Below, one piece after another: positions 9,186-17,980 of a DNA stretch of 64,000 nt (position 1 is the first letter of the stretch; each line of letters begins with the position of its first letter). A program made the position numbers and the translations under genes. This DNA is from Brachybacterium endophyticum (lineage in GTDB: Bacteria > Actinomycetota > Actinomycetes > Actinomycetales > Dermabacteraceae), in NCBI RefSeq assembly GCF_003130585.1, contig NZ_QFKX01000004.1, positions 62,001-126,000 of the forward strand, read 5' to 3'. The notes under the pieces are model-generated. The model did not search any database, was not told the origin of the DNA, and worked only from the letters and a program-made list of their open reading frames with translations.

Positions 9186-9661
9186 ACCGTGGTCGCGACC
9201 TCCGCAGCGGCGGGCGCCAGCGACTCGGCGGGCAGCGAGTCCTCCGCGTACGACGTCAGGCGGACGAAGACCACGGCCGTGGCGGCGGCGAGCAGCAGCC
9301 CGACCGCGGTCGCCGCGATGGTCAGCCCCAGGCGCAGGCGGGGGCGAGCACGCCGGGGCGCCGGCTCGGGGAAGCCGTAGTCCTCGTGCTCGAGCTGGTT
9401 GTCGGACCAGATCCCCGGGTTCATGACGCTGACGGGGTATTTCTCGACGCGGCGTCGAACGCGTGCGCCGCTCGCGGGGACGTCCTCGGAGTCCAGCAGG
9501 GGCGCATCGCTCGTGCCGTGCGAGCGCGCGCCCTGCATCCAGACCCTCCACCCCGCGGGCACACGCCCCCAGCGAGGATCGGGCTGCCAGCCCTGCGGCG
9601 GGGCCCAGCCCTCCTCGGGGGGCTCCGGCCAGTGGGGAGGGGGATTGAAGGACGAGGTCAC
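9182..9661 (-). CDS. Membrane protein with N-terminal Trp/Pro module
   Basis: Hypothetical protein of 159 residues. The N-terminus carries the module FNPPP-x-WP ... GW-x-PP-x-GWQPDP-x-WG, shared with the next upstream gene. A single hydrophobic helix lies at about residues 112-132, followed by a short tail. This suggests a Pro/Trp-rich cytoplasmic segment attached to one membrane span. It overlaps both neighbours by 4 bases (ATGA), so it is surely in one operon with the SURF1 gene. The function is unknown; an accessory membrane role is only inference. Confidence 0.7.
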   Translation of the reverse strand: MTSSFNPPPHWPEPPEEGWAPPQGWQPDPRWGRVPAGWRVWMQGARSHGTSDAPLLDSEDVPASGARVRRRVEKYPVSVMNPGIWSDNQLEHEDYGFPEPAPRRARPRLRLGLTIAATAVGLLLAAATAVVFVRLTSYAEDSLPAESLAPAAAEVATTV

Positions 9662-10731
9662 TTGGCGACATCCCAGGTGTACTCGTCGGAGTAGGAGTCG
9701 AAGGCCAGCTTGTTGCCGCCCGCTCGCTTCACTTCGTAGATCATGCTCTCGGTGTACTCCTCACCGGCTGAGAAGTCCCGGGGCGCGTTCACGTCCTGGC
9801 CCGCGCCCTTCAGGGCGAAGGTGTCGGAGTCGTAGGAGACCTGGCCGCCGTACGGCGTCTCGACGTCGAAGTTGCCGGGGCCCATGCTCATCGTCCCGTC
9901 GGTGACCTCGAGCTTCGCGGTCACCACCAGGAACTCGCCGTACGCGCTGTCCTCGATCTCGTAGCTGGTGTCGAGATCCTTGGCCGACTTCCATTCCATC
10001 GACACCGTCATGGTGCCCTTGCCGTCGGGGCCCACGACGTCCTGCTCCGTGCCGGAGGCGGCCACGGTCGGCAGGTCGGAGGGGGTCACGGTCTTCTCCG
10101 CGTCGTCCTCGTCCGCCGTCTCGGTCGTCGCGTCCTGGGTGCGGGTGGACGCCTCACCCGAGGGCGGTGCGGCGGTGGCATCGTCCGAGCGCTTCGCGAC
10201 GGTGGTGGCGATGACGATGCCGACGATCAGCAGCAGAGCCGCGAGGAAGGCCAGGACGATGCAGCCGATCCACCAGAATCTCGCGACGATGCCCTTGGGC
10301 GGCTTCTGCTCCGCGTTCGGCGCATTCGACCATCCCCCGTTCCCGGCGGGGCCCTGGGCACCATCCGCGGAGGACTGCCCCGGGAGCGGGGCGGGGGCGC
10401 TCGAACCACCCGAGGCATGCCCGCCCTGGTCGTCGGCGGAGTACCCGTACCCCATCTGCGGTGCCGAGGTCCGTGACGATCCGGCCTCGTCGGCAGGCGT
10501 GGACGCCCCGGTGCTGCGAGGGTGATCTTCCTCGTCGCCGGTGGGGAGCGGCGGCTCCGCCCCGGGTGCCGGGGACTGCGCCGCGGGCTCTTCGTCCTCT
10601 TCTTCCGGGACCCAGAAGTTCCATCCCTCGGGGGCAGGTCCCCAGGAGGGATCGGGCTGCCACCCCGGCGGAGGGGTCCACCCGGGCTCGTCGATCGGCC
10701 AGTTCGGCGGCGGATTGAAGCGGTAAGCCAT
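9658..10731 (-). CDS. Membrane-anchored protein with Trp/Pro module and DUF4352-like C-terminal domain
   Basis: Hypothetical protein of 357 residues. The N-terminus (2-38) has the same FNPPP-x-WP ... GWQPDP-x-WG module as the downstream gene. An acidic, Ser/Gly/Pro-rich linker follows to about 180, then a strong helix (about 190-212) and a Thr/Asp/Glu-rich stalk. The extracytoplasmic beta-rich domain of about 120 residues (EFLVVTAKLEV, VETPYGGQVSYDS) resembles DUF4352-type folds by pattern. The ATG at 10731 is preferred over the longer open frame because the module starts there. It is first in the overlapping minus-strand operon. Confidence 0.65.
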   Translation of the reverse strand: MAYRFNPPPNWPIDEPGWTPPPGWQPDPSWGPAPEGWNFWVPEEEDEEPAAQSPAPGAEPPLPTGDEEDHPRSTGASTPADEAGSSRTSAPQMGYGYSADDQGGHASGGSSAPAPLPGQSSADGAQGPAGNGGWSNAPNAEQKPPKGIVARFWWIGCIVLAFLAALLLIVGIVIATTVAKRSDDATAAPPSGEASTRTQDATTETADEDDAEKTVTPSDLPTVAASGTEQDVVGPDGKGTMTVSMEWKSAKDLDTSYEIEDSAYGEFLVVTAKLEVTDGTMSMGPGNFDVETPYGGQVSYDSDTFALKGAGQDVNAPRDFSAGEEYTESMIYEVKRAGGNKLAFDSYSDEYTWDVAK

Positions 10732-10907
10732 CGAGGAGGGACCTTCCGGTGGGGGAGGAGCGTGCCGCCGCCCGGGTCGCTCACCGCGGTGTCCCGAGCA
10801 CCTGTCCCTACGTATGCTAGAGCACCGTAGATCCACGGCACCGCCCGTGCCGGGCGCGCACCCGCGCCCCGCGAGCCGCCCTCCCCGCATCGAAGGAGCA
10901 CCCCCGC

Positions 10908-11633
10908 ATGTCCGCCGAGACCCCCCAGCCCCGCAGCGTCCTCGTCACCGGCGCGAACCGCGGCATCGGCCGCGCGATCGCGGAGGAGTTCGTGCGCCGC
11001 GGGGACCAGGTGGCCATCACCTCCCGCTCCGGGCAGGACGGCCCCGAGGGAACCCTCACACTGACGGCCGACATCACCGACGGCGCGTCCCTCGACGCGG
11101 CGGTGAAGGAGGCGGAGGCGGCCCACGGCCCCATCGAGGTGCTGGTGGCCAACGCCGGGGTCACGGACGACCAGCTGCTGCTGCGCATGAGCGACGAGTC
11201 CTTCGAGAAGGTCATCGACACCAACCTCACCGGGTCCTTCCGGACGGTCAAGCGGGTCATCAAGTCGATGATGCGCAAGAAGAAGGGGCGGATCGTCCTG
11301 ATCAGCTCGGTGGTCGGCCAGCTGGGCTCCCCGGGGCAGGTCAACTACGCCGCCTCGAAGGCGGGGCTGCTCGGCATCGCCCGCTCGATCACCCGGGAGC
11401 TGGGGTCGCGAGGGATCACCGCGAACGTCGTCGCCCCCGGGTACATCGCGACGGACATGACCGACGCGCTGCCGGAGGACCTGCAGAAGAGCTACCTCGG
11501 ACAGATCCCGGCGGCACGCTTCGCCGAGCCGTCCGAGGTCGCGCGCGTCGTCGCCTTCCTCGCGAGCGACGACGCCGCCTACATCTCCGGCGCCGTCCTG
11601 CCTGTCGACGGCGGTCTCGGCATGGGACACTGA
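10908..11633 (+). CDS. fabG: 3-oxoacyl-[acyl-carrier-protein] reductase FabG
   Basis: NADPH-dependent short-chain dehydrogenase that reduces 3-oxoacyl-ACP in fatty acid elongation. The 241-residue protein shows the cofactor motif TGANRGIG (14-21), NAG near residue 83, and the catalytic set S134, Y147 and K151 (YAASK). The end has PG-YIATDMT and the terminal GAVLPVDGG, typical of FabG. The ATG at 10908 follows AAGGAG about 10 bases upstream. Mycobacteria pair this gene with inhA, which is absent here. Some other SDR reductase activity cannot be excluded. Confidence 0.88.
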   Translation: MSAETPQPRSVLVTGANRGIGRAIAEEFVRRGDQVAITSRSGQDGPEGTLTLTADITDGASLDAAVKEAEAAHGPIEVLVANAGVTDDQLLLRMSDESFEKVIDTNLTGSFRTVKRVIKSMMRKKKGRIVLISSVVGQLGSPGQVNYAASKAGLLGIARSITRELGSRGITANVVAPGYIATDMTDALPEDLQKSYLGQIPAARFAEPSEVARVVAFLASDDAAYISGAVLPVDGGLGMGH

Positions 11634-11712
11634 GACCCGCAGATCCCGTGCGTCCGGCACGCCTGCCCATCGCGACGCCGGACACCGACCACAGAAGGCG
11701 TGAGACGACCCG

Positions 11713-12234
11713 ATGCCCTCCGACCCCGACAGTCGACTCCTGCTGCTGATGCGCCACGGCAAGGCGGACAGCGCGCAGGACCCGGACCGAGAGCGGGACC
11801 TGACCGAGCGCGGCAGCACCCAGGCGCGGATGATCGGCGAGTACCTCGAGGCACAGGGCGTGCGCCCCACGCGGGTGCTCGTCTCCGATGCGGAACGGAC
11901 CCGGCAGACCTGGGAATCCGTGCTCTCCGCGATGCCCGGCTTCGACGGCAGCGTGCGCTACCGGTCCGAGATCTACGAGGGCGGGCCGATGGAGGTCCTG
12001 GACCTCGTGCACGAGACCGAGGACTCCGAGCGGGTCGTGATGGTCATCGGCCACGAGCCGACGATGTCCTCGCTCACCACGGCCCTGTCAGGGGACGACT
12101 CCGATCCCTCGTCGGTGGCTCAGGCCCGCATCGGTCTGCCCACGGGAGCCCTGTGCGTCCTCACCGGGTCCCTTCCGCACTGGGAGGACCTCGGGGAGGA
12201 CGACCTCACGCTGCACACCGTCGTGCGCAGCTGA
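11713..12234 (+). CDS. SixA-like histidine phosphatase
   Basis: Small histidine phosphatase of 173 residues. The RHG motif is at 14-16, with His15 the phospho-acceptor. Then come ERDLTERG and the second catalytic His114 in VIGHEP. Length and layout match SixA, which removes phosphate from phosphohistidine proteins, rather than phosphoglycerate mutase. The actual substrate is unknown. It follows fabG by 79 bases and is convergent with serB across a hairpin. Confidence 0.85.
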   Translation: MPSDPDSRLLLLMRHGKADSAQDPDRERDLTERGSTQARMIGEYLEAQGVRPTRVLVSDAERTRQTWESVLSAMPGFDGSVRYRSEIYEGGPMEVLDLVHETEDSERVVMVIGHEPTMSSLTTALSGDDSDPSSVAQARIGLPTGALCVLTGSLPHWEDLGEDDLTLHTVVRS

Positions 12235-12240
12235 GGGCTG

Positions 12241-12258
12241 AGGGGTCCGCGGACCCCT
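12241..12258. terminator. Perfect 18-base palindrome between convergent sixA-like gene and serB
   Basis: AGGGGTCCGCGGACCCCT reads the same on both strands and can fold into a GC-rich stem. It sits 7 bases after one stop and 17 bases from the other, so it fits a two-way terminator. Confidence 0.7.
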
Positions 12259-12274
12259 GCGGCCCGCGCCGCGC

Positions 12275-12940
12275 TCACCCCAGCAGACGCTCGAGGTGGG
12301 GCCAGACCTCCATCAGGTCGGGCTCCTGGATCCGCACGTCGGCGACCTCGGCGAGCGCGGGCTTCGCCCGGAAGGCGATGCCCACGCCGGCGGCCTGCAC
12401 CATCAGGGCGTCGTTCGCCCCGTCGCCCACGGCCAGCGTCCGGGAGCGGGGGATCCCGTGCCGTTCTGCCAGCTCTCGCAGGGTGCGCTCCTTCGTCGCG
12501 GCGTCGACGACCGGTCCCTCGACCCGGCCCGTGAGTCGTCCATCGGCGGTCTCGAGCCGGTTGGCCAGCACGTGATCGACGCCCGCGCGCGCAGCGAGCT
12601 CGTCGATCGCCTCGTGGAAGCCGCCGGAGACCAGTGCGGTGAGGACCCCTGCTTCACGAGCGCGGGCGAACAGCTCGAGGGCGCCGGGCGTCGGCACCAG
12701 TGCCTCCCGCACCCGGGAGAGGACCGAGGCGTCGAGCCCGGCGAGGGTAGCGACCCTCTCTCGCAACGACTCCGCGAAGTCCAGCTCACCGCGCATGGCG
12801 CGGGTCGTGACCGCCTCGACCTGCTCGCGGGTGCCGGCGTGGTCGGCGATCAGCTCGATGACCTCCTGGGTGAGGAAGGTCGAGTCGACGTCGCTGACGA
12901 GCAGCGCACGCGGTGCGGCGTCGGGTGTGGGGTGGGTCAT
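12275..12940 (-). CDS. serB: Phosphoserine phosphatase (HAD family)
   Basis: HAD-superfamily phosphatase of 221 residues, the last step of serine synthesis. The nucleophile motif DVDST is at 17-21. SGG appears in ALVSGGFHEAID, and a conserved Lys in ATKERTL. The acidic metal-binding motif is GDGANDALM, followed by GIAFRAKP. These match the SerB subfamily closely, including the AKP ending. It lacks the N-terminal ACT domains of longer SerB proteins such as mycobacterial SerB2. The ATG at 12940 was chosen because family similarity begins just after it. Confidence 0.9.
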   Translation of the reverse strand: MTHPTPDAAPRALLVSDVDSTFLTQEVIELIADHAGTREQVEAVTTRAMRGELDFAESLRERVATLAGLDASVLSRVREALVPTPGALELFARAREAGVLTALVSGGFHEAIDELAARAGVDHVLANRLETADGRLTGRVEGPVVDAATKERTLRELAERHGIPRSRTLAVGDGANDALMVQAAGVGIAFRAKPALAEVADVRIQEPDLMEVWPHLERLLG

Positions 12941-13017
12941 GAGGTCCTCACGGTCGCGGTCGCGGTGCGGTCCGCCCGCTGCGGGCGGCTCCCGGCCCAC
13001 CGGGCCCGGCGCAGCGA

Positions 13018-14256
13018 TCAGGAGGGCTCGATGACGGTGCCCTTCCCGATGACGGTCAGGCCGGACTCGGTCACATGGAAGCCGCGCGCCCGGTCCTTCT
13101 CGGCGTCCAGACCGATCTGGGTGCGCGGCGGGATCACCACATTCTTGTCGATGATCGCGCGATGGACCTGACAGTGCCTGCCCACCGAGACGTTGTCCAT
13201 CAGCACCGAGTCCGAGACCCCCGACCACGAGTGCAGGCGGACGTCGGGCGAGAGCACCGAGTTGGAGACCTGCGCGCCGGAGACGACGACGCCGGGCGAG
13301 ACGATCGAATCGACCGCCGAGCCGACGCGTCCGGGCCCGGCGTGGACGAACTTGGCCGGCGGCACGTTGCGCACCCCGGCGAAGGTCGGCCACTTCTCGT
13401 TGTAGAGGTTGAACACGGGATGGATCGAGATCAGGTCCATGTGGGCGGCGTAGAACGCGTCCAGGGTGCCGACGTCCCGCCAGTAGTCCCGGTCACGGTC
13501 CGAGGACCCGGGCACGTCGTTGCGGATGAAGTCGTAGACGCCGGCCTCGCCCTGGTCCACGAAGTACGGGACGATGTCGCCGCCCATGTCGTGCGCGGAA
13601 TCGGGATCGTTCGCGTCCTTCGTCACGGCCTCGACCAGGGCGTCGGCCGTGAACACGTAGTTGCCCATCGAGGCGAGCACCTGGGTGGGGTCGTCGGCGA
13701 GACCCGCGGTCTGCTTCGGCTTCTCCACGAAGCGCGAGATCACCTCGGGGGAGGACGGCTCGGTCTCGATCACGCCGAACTGGTCGGACTCCTCGATGTC
13801 CTGCCGGATCGCCGCCACCGTGCAGGCCTTGCCCGAGGCGATGTGCGCGTCGACCATCTGGGAGAAGTCCATGCGGTAGACGTGGTCCGCGCCCACCACG
13901 ACGACGTAGTCCGGCTTCTCCTCCTCGATCAGGTTGAGCGACTGGTAGATCGCGTCCGCGCTGCCCAGGTACCAGTGCTTGCCCATGCGCTGCTGGGCGG
14001 GCACGGGGGCGACGTAGTTGCCCAGCAGGGAGCTCATCCGCCACGTCGAGGCGATGTGCTTGTCCAGCGAATGGGACTTGTACTGGGTGAGCACGACGAT
14101 GCGGAGGTAGCCGGAGTTCACGATGTTCGACAGCGCGAAGTCGATCAGCCGGTAGATGCCGCCGAAGGGCACTGCGGGCTTGGCGCGATCGAGGGTCAGC
14201 GGCATCAGCCGCTTCCCCTCACCGCCTGCGAGGACGATGGCGAGCACGGAGGACAT
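13018..14256 (-). CDS. glgC: Glucose-1-phosphate adenylyltransferase
   Basis: Makes ADP-glucose from ATP and glucose-1-phosphate for glycogen and related alpha-glucans. The 412-residue length fits the bacterial enzyme. The N-terminal pyrophosphorylase motif [11 protein letters not shown] and AKPAVPFGG are present. VEKPK, the substrate-binding region, follows, and the C-terminal left-handed beta-helix begins near residue 300. Divergent from glgA, as in many actinobacteria. A -10 box lies 6 bases before the ATG, so the mRNA is probably leaderless. Confidence 0.96.
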   Translation of the reverse strand: MSSVLAIVLAGGEGKRLMPLTLDRAKPAVPFGGIYRLIDFALSNIVNSGYLRIVVLTQYKSHSLDKHIASTWRMSSLLGNYVAPVPAQQRMGKHWYLGSADAIYQSLNLIEEEKPDYVVVVGADHVYRMDFSQMVDAHIASGKACTVAAIRQDIEESDQFGVIETEPSSPEVISRFVEKPKQTAGLADDPTQVLASMGNYVFTADALVEAVTKDANDPDSAHDMGGDIVPYFVDQGEAGVYDFIRNDVPGSSDRDRDYWRDVGTLDAFYAAHMDLISIHPVFNLYNEKWPTFAGVRNVPPAKFVHAGPGRVGSAVDSIVSPGVVVSGAQVSNSVLSPDVRLHSWSGVSDSVLMDNVSVGRHCQVHRAIIDKNVVIPPRTQIGLDAEKDRARGFHVTESGLTVIGKGTVIEPS

Positions 14257-14262
14257 GGATTG

Positions 14263-14268
14263 AGCATA
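14263..14268 (-). promoter_or_regulatory. -10 box of a leaderless glgC promoter
   Basis: TATGCT on the minus strand ends 6 bases before the glgC ATG, which puts the transcription start at or very near the start codon. No Shine-Dalgarno sequence fits in that space. Confidence 0.6.
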
Positions 14269-14381
14269 ATGCCCTTGTGGGGGCTCTCACACACCCGCCC
14301 ACGCCCACCCCGCCAACACCGCGCGGACGGCCCGACGGACGACCCCGTCGGCCCTCGTCCGCGCCCGATCAGGAGGACCGG

Positions 14382-15584
14382 ATGCGCGTCGACCTGCTGA
14401 CCAAGGAGTACCCGCCGGAGATCTACGGGGGAGCGGGGGTGCACGTCGCGGAGCTGACCCGGGTGCTGCGCGCGCACATCGAGGTGCAGGCGAGATGCTT
14501 CGGGGCCCCGCGCGAGGAGGCGGACACCACCGCCTACCGGGCACCCGCGGATCTGGACGGCGCGAACTCCGCCCTGCAGACCCTGGGCACGGACCTGCCG
14601 ATGGCCGCCGACTGCGCAGGCGCGGACCTGGTGCACTCCCACACCTGGTACGCCAACTTCGCCGGCCACATCGCCTCCCTGCTGCACGGGGTGCCGCACG
14701 TGCTGAGCGCCCACTCCCTCGAGCCGCTGCGGCCGTGGAAGGCCGAGCAGCTGGGCGGCGGCTACGCGCTGAGCTCCTTCGCCGAGCGCACCGCCTACGA
14801 GGGCGCAGCCGGGATCATCGCGGTCTCCGCGGGGATGCGCGAGGACATCCTGCGCTCCTACCCGGGCGTCGACCCCGCGCGGGTCCACGTGGTGCACAAC
14901 GGCATCGACATCGACACCTGGGCCCCGAACCCGGCGACCGATGCGCTCACGAGCCGCGGGATCGACCCCGAGGCGCCGACGGTCGTGTTCGTCGGCCGGA
15001 TCACCCGCCAGAAGGGCCTGCCGTACTTCCTGCGTGCCGTGCGGGAGCTGCCGCCGGAGGTGCAGGTGGTGCTGTGCGCCGGCGCCCCGGACACCCCGGA
15101 GATCGCCGCCGAGGTCGACGGGCTGGTCCAGCAGCTGCAGCAGACCCGCGAGGGTGTGCACCTGATCTCCGAGATGCTGCCCCGCGGCGAGCTCACGCAG
15201 ATCCTCACCCACGCGACCACCTTCGTGTGCCCGAGCATCTACGAGCCGCTCGGGATCGTGAACCTCGAGGCGATGGCCTGCGGCATCCCGGTGGTCGCGA
15301 GCGCGACGGGCGGGATCCCCGAGGTCGTCGTCGACGGGGAGACCGGACTGCTGGTGCCGATCGACCAGGTCTCCGACGGCACCGGCGCCCCGACGCATCC
15401 CGACCGCTTCGTCTCGGACCTCGCCGCGACGCTCACCGACATGGTCAGCGACCCGGAGCGCGCCCGGCGCATGGGGGAGGCGTCCCGGCAGCGGGCAGCG
15501 GACCACTTCTCGTGGACGTCGATCGCCGAGCGCACCCTCGAGGTCTACGAGACGGTGCTGAGGGAGCACGCGGCACGGGCCTGA
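14382..15584 (+). CDS. glgA: Actinobacterial GlgA/GlgM-type glycosyltransferase (glycogen or maltose-1-phosphate synthase)
   Basis: GT4-like glucosyltransferase of 400 residues using ADP-glucose. Seen: the N-terminal KEYPPEIYGGAGVHV, the donor-site hinge VFVGRITRQKGLPYF near residue 205, and the retaining-transferase E-x7-E region in YEPLGIVNLEAMACG. The start at 14382 was chosen because AGGAGG lies 6 bases upstream and similarity starts there, although the frame is open further. In mycobacteria the homologue was re-assigned as GlgM, which makes maltose-1-phosphate for the GlgE pathway. Which product is made here cannot be told from the sequence. Confidence 0.88.
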   Translation: MRVDLLTKEYPPEIYGGAGVHVAELTRVLRAHIEVQARCFGAPREEADTTAYRAPADLDGANSALQTLGTDLPMAADCAGADLVHSHTWYANFAGHIASLLHGVPHVLSAHSLEPLRPWKAEQLGGGYALSSFAERTAYEGAAGIIAVSAGMREDILRSYPGVDPARVHVVHNGIDIDTWAPNPATDALTSRGIDPEAPTVVFVGRITRQKGLPYFLRAVRELPPEVQVVLCAGAPDTPEIAAEVDGLVQQLQQTREGVHLISEMLPRGELTQILTHATTFVCPSIYEPLGIVNLEAMACGIPVVASATGGIPEVVVDGETGLLVPIDQVSDGTGAPTHPDRFVSDLAATLTDMVSDPERARRMGEASRQRAADHFSWTSIAERTLEVYETVLREHAARA

Positions 15585-15615
15585 GAGGCGGGGCGGAGGC
15601 CGGTCAGGAGGACGC

Positions 15616-16422
15616 TCAGCCGAGCTCGTCGGAGATGATCAGCCCGACCGTCTCCATGATCGCCTCGCGCGCCTCGTCGCGCAGGGTGTGCAGGACCTCG
15701 CGCCGCTCGGTGTCCTCGCTGAGGGCGTGGGTGTGCTCGGAACCGGTCCAGAGCTCCTGATCGGCGAGCAGGAGCGTGCGCGCGGCGAGGGTCAGGAGGT
15801 GCTCGGCCGGGGCCCCGACGTGGCGGGGGAGCGGGACCGAGGTCCAGGTCGCCGGGAGCGCCTGCAGAGGGATCGCCTCCTCGGGCACGAGGTCCAGCTC
15901 CAGCGTCCCCGAGGCGGCCTGCTGCAGGGCTCGCAGGAACGTCTCCCGTGCACCGCCGAAGGCTCGGACGGGAGCGGGCGCCCCGCCGCGCGCGGCGATG
16001 CGACGCCAGGAGACCAGGGTGCCCCGGGTGCCGTCGGGCCCCAGTGCCTCGGCGATCGGGACCAGGGTGTGCTCGGCCATCCCCGCGGCGCTGACCACGA
16101 CCGCCTGCTCGGACTCGAGCGCGGAGGCGACGGCCTCGGGCGGGCCGACCAGACCGGTGATCCGCCCGGGGGCCGGCAGCACCAGATGGACCTGCGCGAG
16201 GGGGAGCCTGCGCAGGGCCGTCATCCAGTCGAACAGGTCCTCCCCGCCGCCGCCGACCTGCCGGTGGCCGCTGCCCTGGGCGAGCACCGCGGCGTCGTCC
16301 GGCCCGATGTCCCCGCGCAGGTAGGCGGCGCTCCACAGCACCAGGGCGGCCGCCCGGGGGAGGGCGATCGCGTCGGGACCGGGGTGAGCGCCGGTGTCGT
16401 CCGGCTCGGGCAGCGAGCTCAT
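15616..16422 (-). CDS. Hypothetical protein coupled to the RNB ribonuclease
   Basis: A 268-residue soluble protein that I do not recognise as a named family. It is Ala/Leu-rich with no signal peptide or membrane helix. A mid-protein stretch around RRLPLAQVHLVLPAPGRITGL looks like a Rossmann-type beta-alpha unit. The ATG at 16422 overlaps the stop of the upstream RNB gene by 4 bases. The tight coupling suggests a shared role or complex in RNA turnover, but no motif supports a specific activity. Confidence 0.7.
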   Translation of the reverse strand: MSSLPEPDDTGAHPGPDAIALPRAAALVLWSAAYLRGDIGPDDAAVLAQGSGHRQVGGGGEDLFDWMTALRRLPLAQVHLVLPAPGRITGLVGPPEAVASALESEQAVVVSAAGMAEHTLVPIAEALGPDGTRGTLVSWRRIAARGGAPAPVRAFGGARETFLRALQQAASGTLELDLVPEEAIPLQALPATWTSVPLPRHVGAPAEHLLTLAARTLLLADQELWTGSEHTHALSEDTERREVLHTLRDEAREAIMETVGLIISDELG

Positions 16423-17903
16423 GAGGCCTCCGCGAGGACGAAACGGGGTGCGGATCCGGAGCCGCCCGCGGGGTCCGGGCGGACCCGGATCACGTCGCCG
16501 AGCTCGTGATCGGCCTCGACCCAGGCCGTCACGGGCGGATCGAGCACCTGGACCTCGACACGGACGGGCTGCTCGTCGCTCCCGCCGCGGCGGTCGATCA
16601 CGGTGCCCTCGAGGACCACGCCGCCCATCGCGGCCAGCGCCGTGCGCTCCACGATCTCGACGGCCCGGCGCTCCAGGGAGCCGGCGCGCGAGGTCGTGGA
16701 CTGCATGATCTCCGGCAGCAGAGGGAGGGCCTCGGCGAGCTGCTCGGGGATCTCCTCGCCGCGGGAGAGGTGCAGACAGGTCAGCAGGACGAAGCGGTCC
16801 ACGAGCCGGCGCAGTGGAGCGGTCGCGTGGGAATAGGGAGCGCCGAGGGCTGCCTGCGTCGGATCCTCGGGGATCTGTCCGCTGTTCGTGAAGGCGACGT
16901 ACCCGGCGCCGCGGAACAGGGAGGCCGCCTGGTTCAACAGCGCCAGATGACGCGGATCGCGCCAGTCCAGGGTGCGCAGGAACGCCCCGTACTCCAGGCC
17001 CTCCGGCCAGCTCACGCCGAGCGCCTCGCACTGGCGACGGAAGCGCTCGACGTTCTCGGCGGGGGCAGGTGGCATCGTGCGCAGGATGCCGACGCCGCCG
17101 CGGATCATGAGCGAGGCCGCGGCCATCCCGGTCATCAGGGAGATCTGGGCGTTGGCGTCCTCGATGGGTCGGATGCTGCGCCAGGCGAGGCGCACGTGCT
17201 CCCCGTCCTGATCGACCTCCTGCTCGGGGATGTTCAGGCTCGCGCCCCCGCGCTCGGCCTCCTGCTGGGTGCGCAGCGCGCCGATCTCCTGCAGCAGGAG
17301 CATCATCGGGTGGCCGCGTCCCGCGTCGAGGTCGTCCTGGACCCTGTCGTAGGCGAGCTTCTCGCGGGAACGGACCAGGGCGCGCCCGAGGTGGGTGTCG
17401 GTGACCGCGCCGCGCGGGTCCAGGGAGAGCTCCCAGACGAAGGCGGGAGCGTCCTGGTCGGGCAGCAGCGAGGCGGCACCCTCCGAGATCGACGTCGGAT
17501 GCAGGGGGATCCGACGGTCGGGGAGGTAGACCGTCTCGCCGCGTCGACGCGCCTCCTGGTCGACCGCGCCCTCGAGCTCGACGAAGAGCGGGACGTCGGC
17601 GATCGCGTAGCGGACGCGGAAGCCCTGCTCGGTGCGCTCGAGGTGCATCGCCTGGTCGAGGTCGGTCGAGCTCTCCGGATCCAGGGTCACGAAGGGCATC
17701 TCCCGGAGGTCCTCGTGCGCGGTCGCGCCCTGGGACCAGGTGCCCGCGGACGCCTCGGCCGCTGCCAGGACCTCGGGAGGGAACTCGACGCTCAGCTCCG
17801 CGTCCTGCGCGACGTCGGCGAGCAGATCGTCGATCGCCGCGCCGATCTCGGAGGCGGCGACGGACCCGCGGGGCGCGCGCAGCGAGAGCGGACGGTGCGG
17901 CAC
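16419..17903 (-). CDS. RNB-domain 3'-5' exoribonuclease
   Basis: RNase II/R superfamily protein of 494 residues. The catalytic loop is FVTLDPESSTDLDQAM (D75, D81, D83); the fourth carboxylate of E. coli RNase II is Gln84 here, as I recall for the short actinobacterial RNB group. Later motifs: YLPDRRIPLHP, ANAQISLMTGMAAA and the RNA-clamping YSHATAPLRRLVDR. It is shorter than E. coli RNase II (644), with little room for cold-shock and S1 domains. The GTG at 17903 was chosen because AGGAGG sits 5 bases upstream; the longer open frame has no such support. Confidence 0.88.
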   Translation of the reverse strand: MPHRPLSLRAPRGSVAASEIGAAIDDLLADVAQDAELSVEFPPEVLAAAEASAGTWSQGATAHEDLREMPFVTLDPESSTDLDQAMHLERTEQGFRVRYAIADVPLFVELEGAVDQEARRRGETVYLPDRRIPLHPTSISEGAASLLPDQDAPAFVWELSLDPRGAVTDTHLGRALVRSREKLAYDRVQDDLDAGRGHPMMLLLQEIGALRTQQEAERGGASLNIPEQEVDQDGEHVRLAWRSIRPIEDANAQISLMTGMAAASLMIRGGVGILRTMPPAPAENVERFRRQCEALGVSWPEGLEYGAFLRTLDWRDPRHLALLNQAASLFRGAGYVAFTNSGQIPEDPTQAALGAPYSHATAPLRRLVDRFVLLTCLHLSRGEEIPEQLAEALPLLPEIMQSTTSRAGSLERRAVEIVERTALAAMGGVVLEGTVIDRRGGSDEQPVRVEVQVLDPPVTAWVEADHELGDVIRVRPDPAGGSGSAPRFVLAEAS

Positions 17904-17980
17904 GGGATCCTCCTGGGACGCGTCGGGCGGGACCGGTACCCGGTGGACCGATCCCGCCCAGTCTACGAGCAGCCTGCGGC

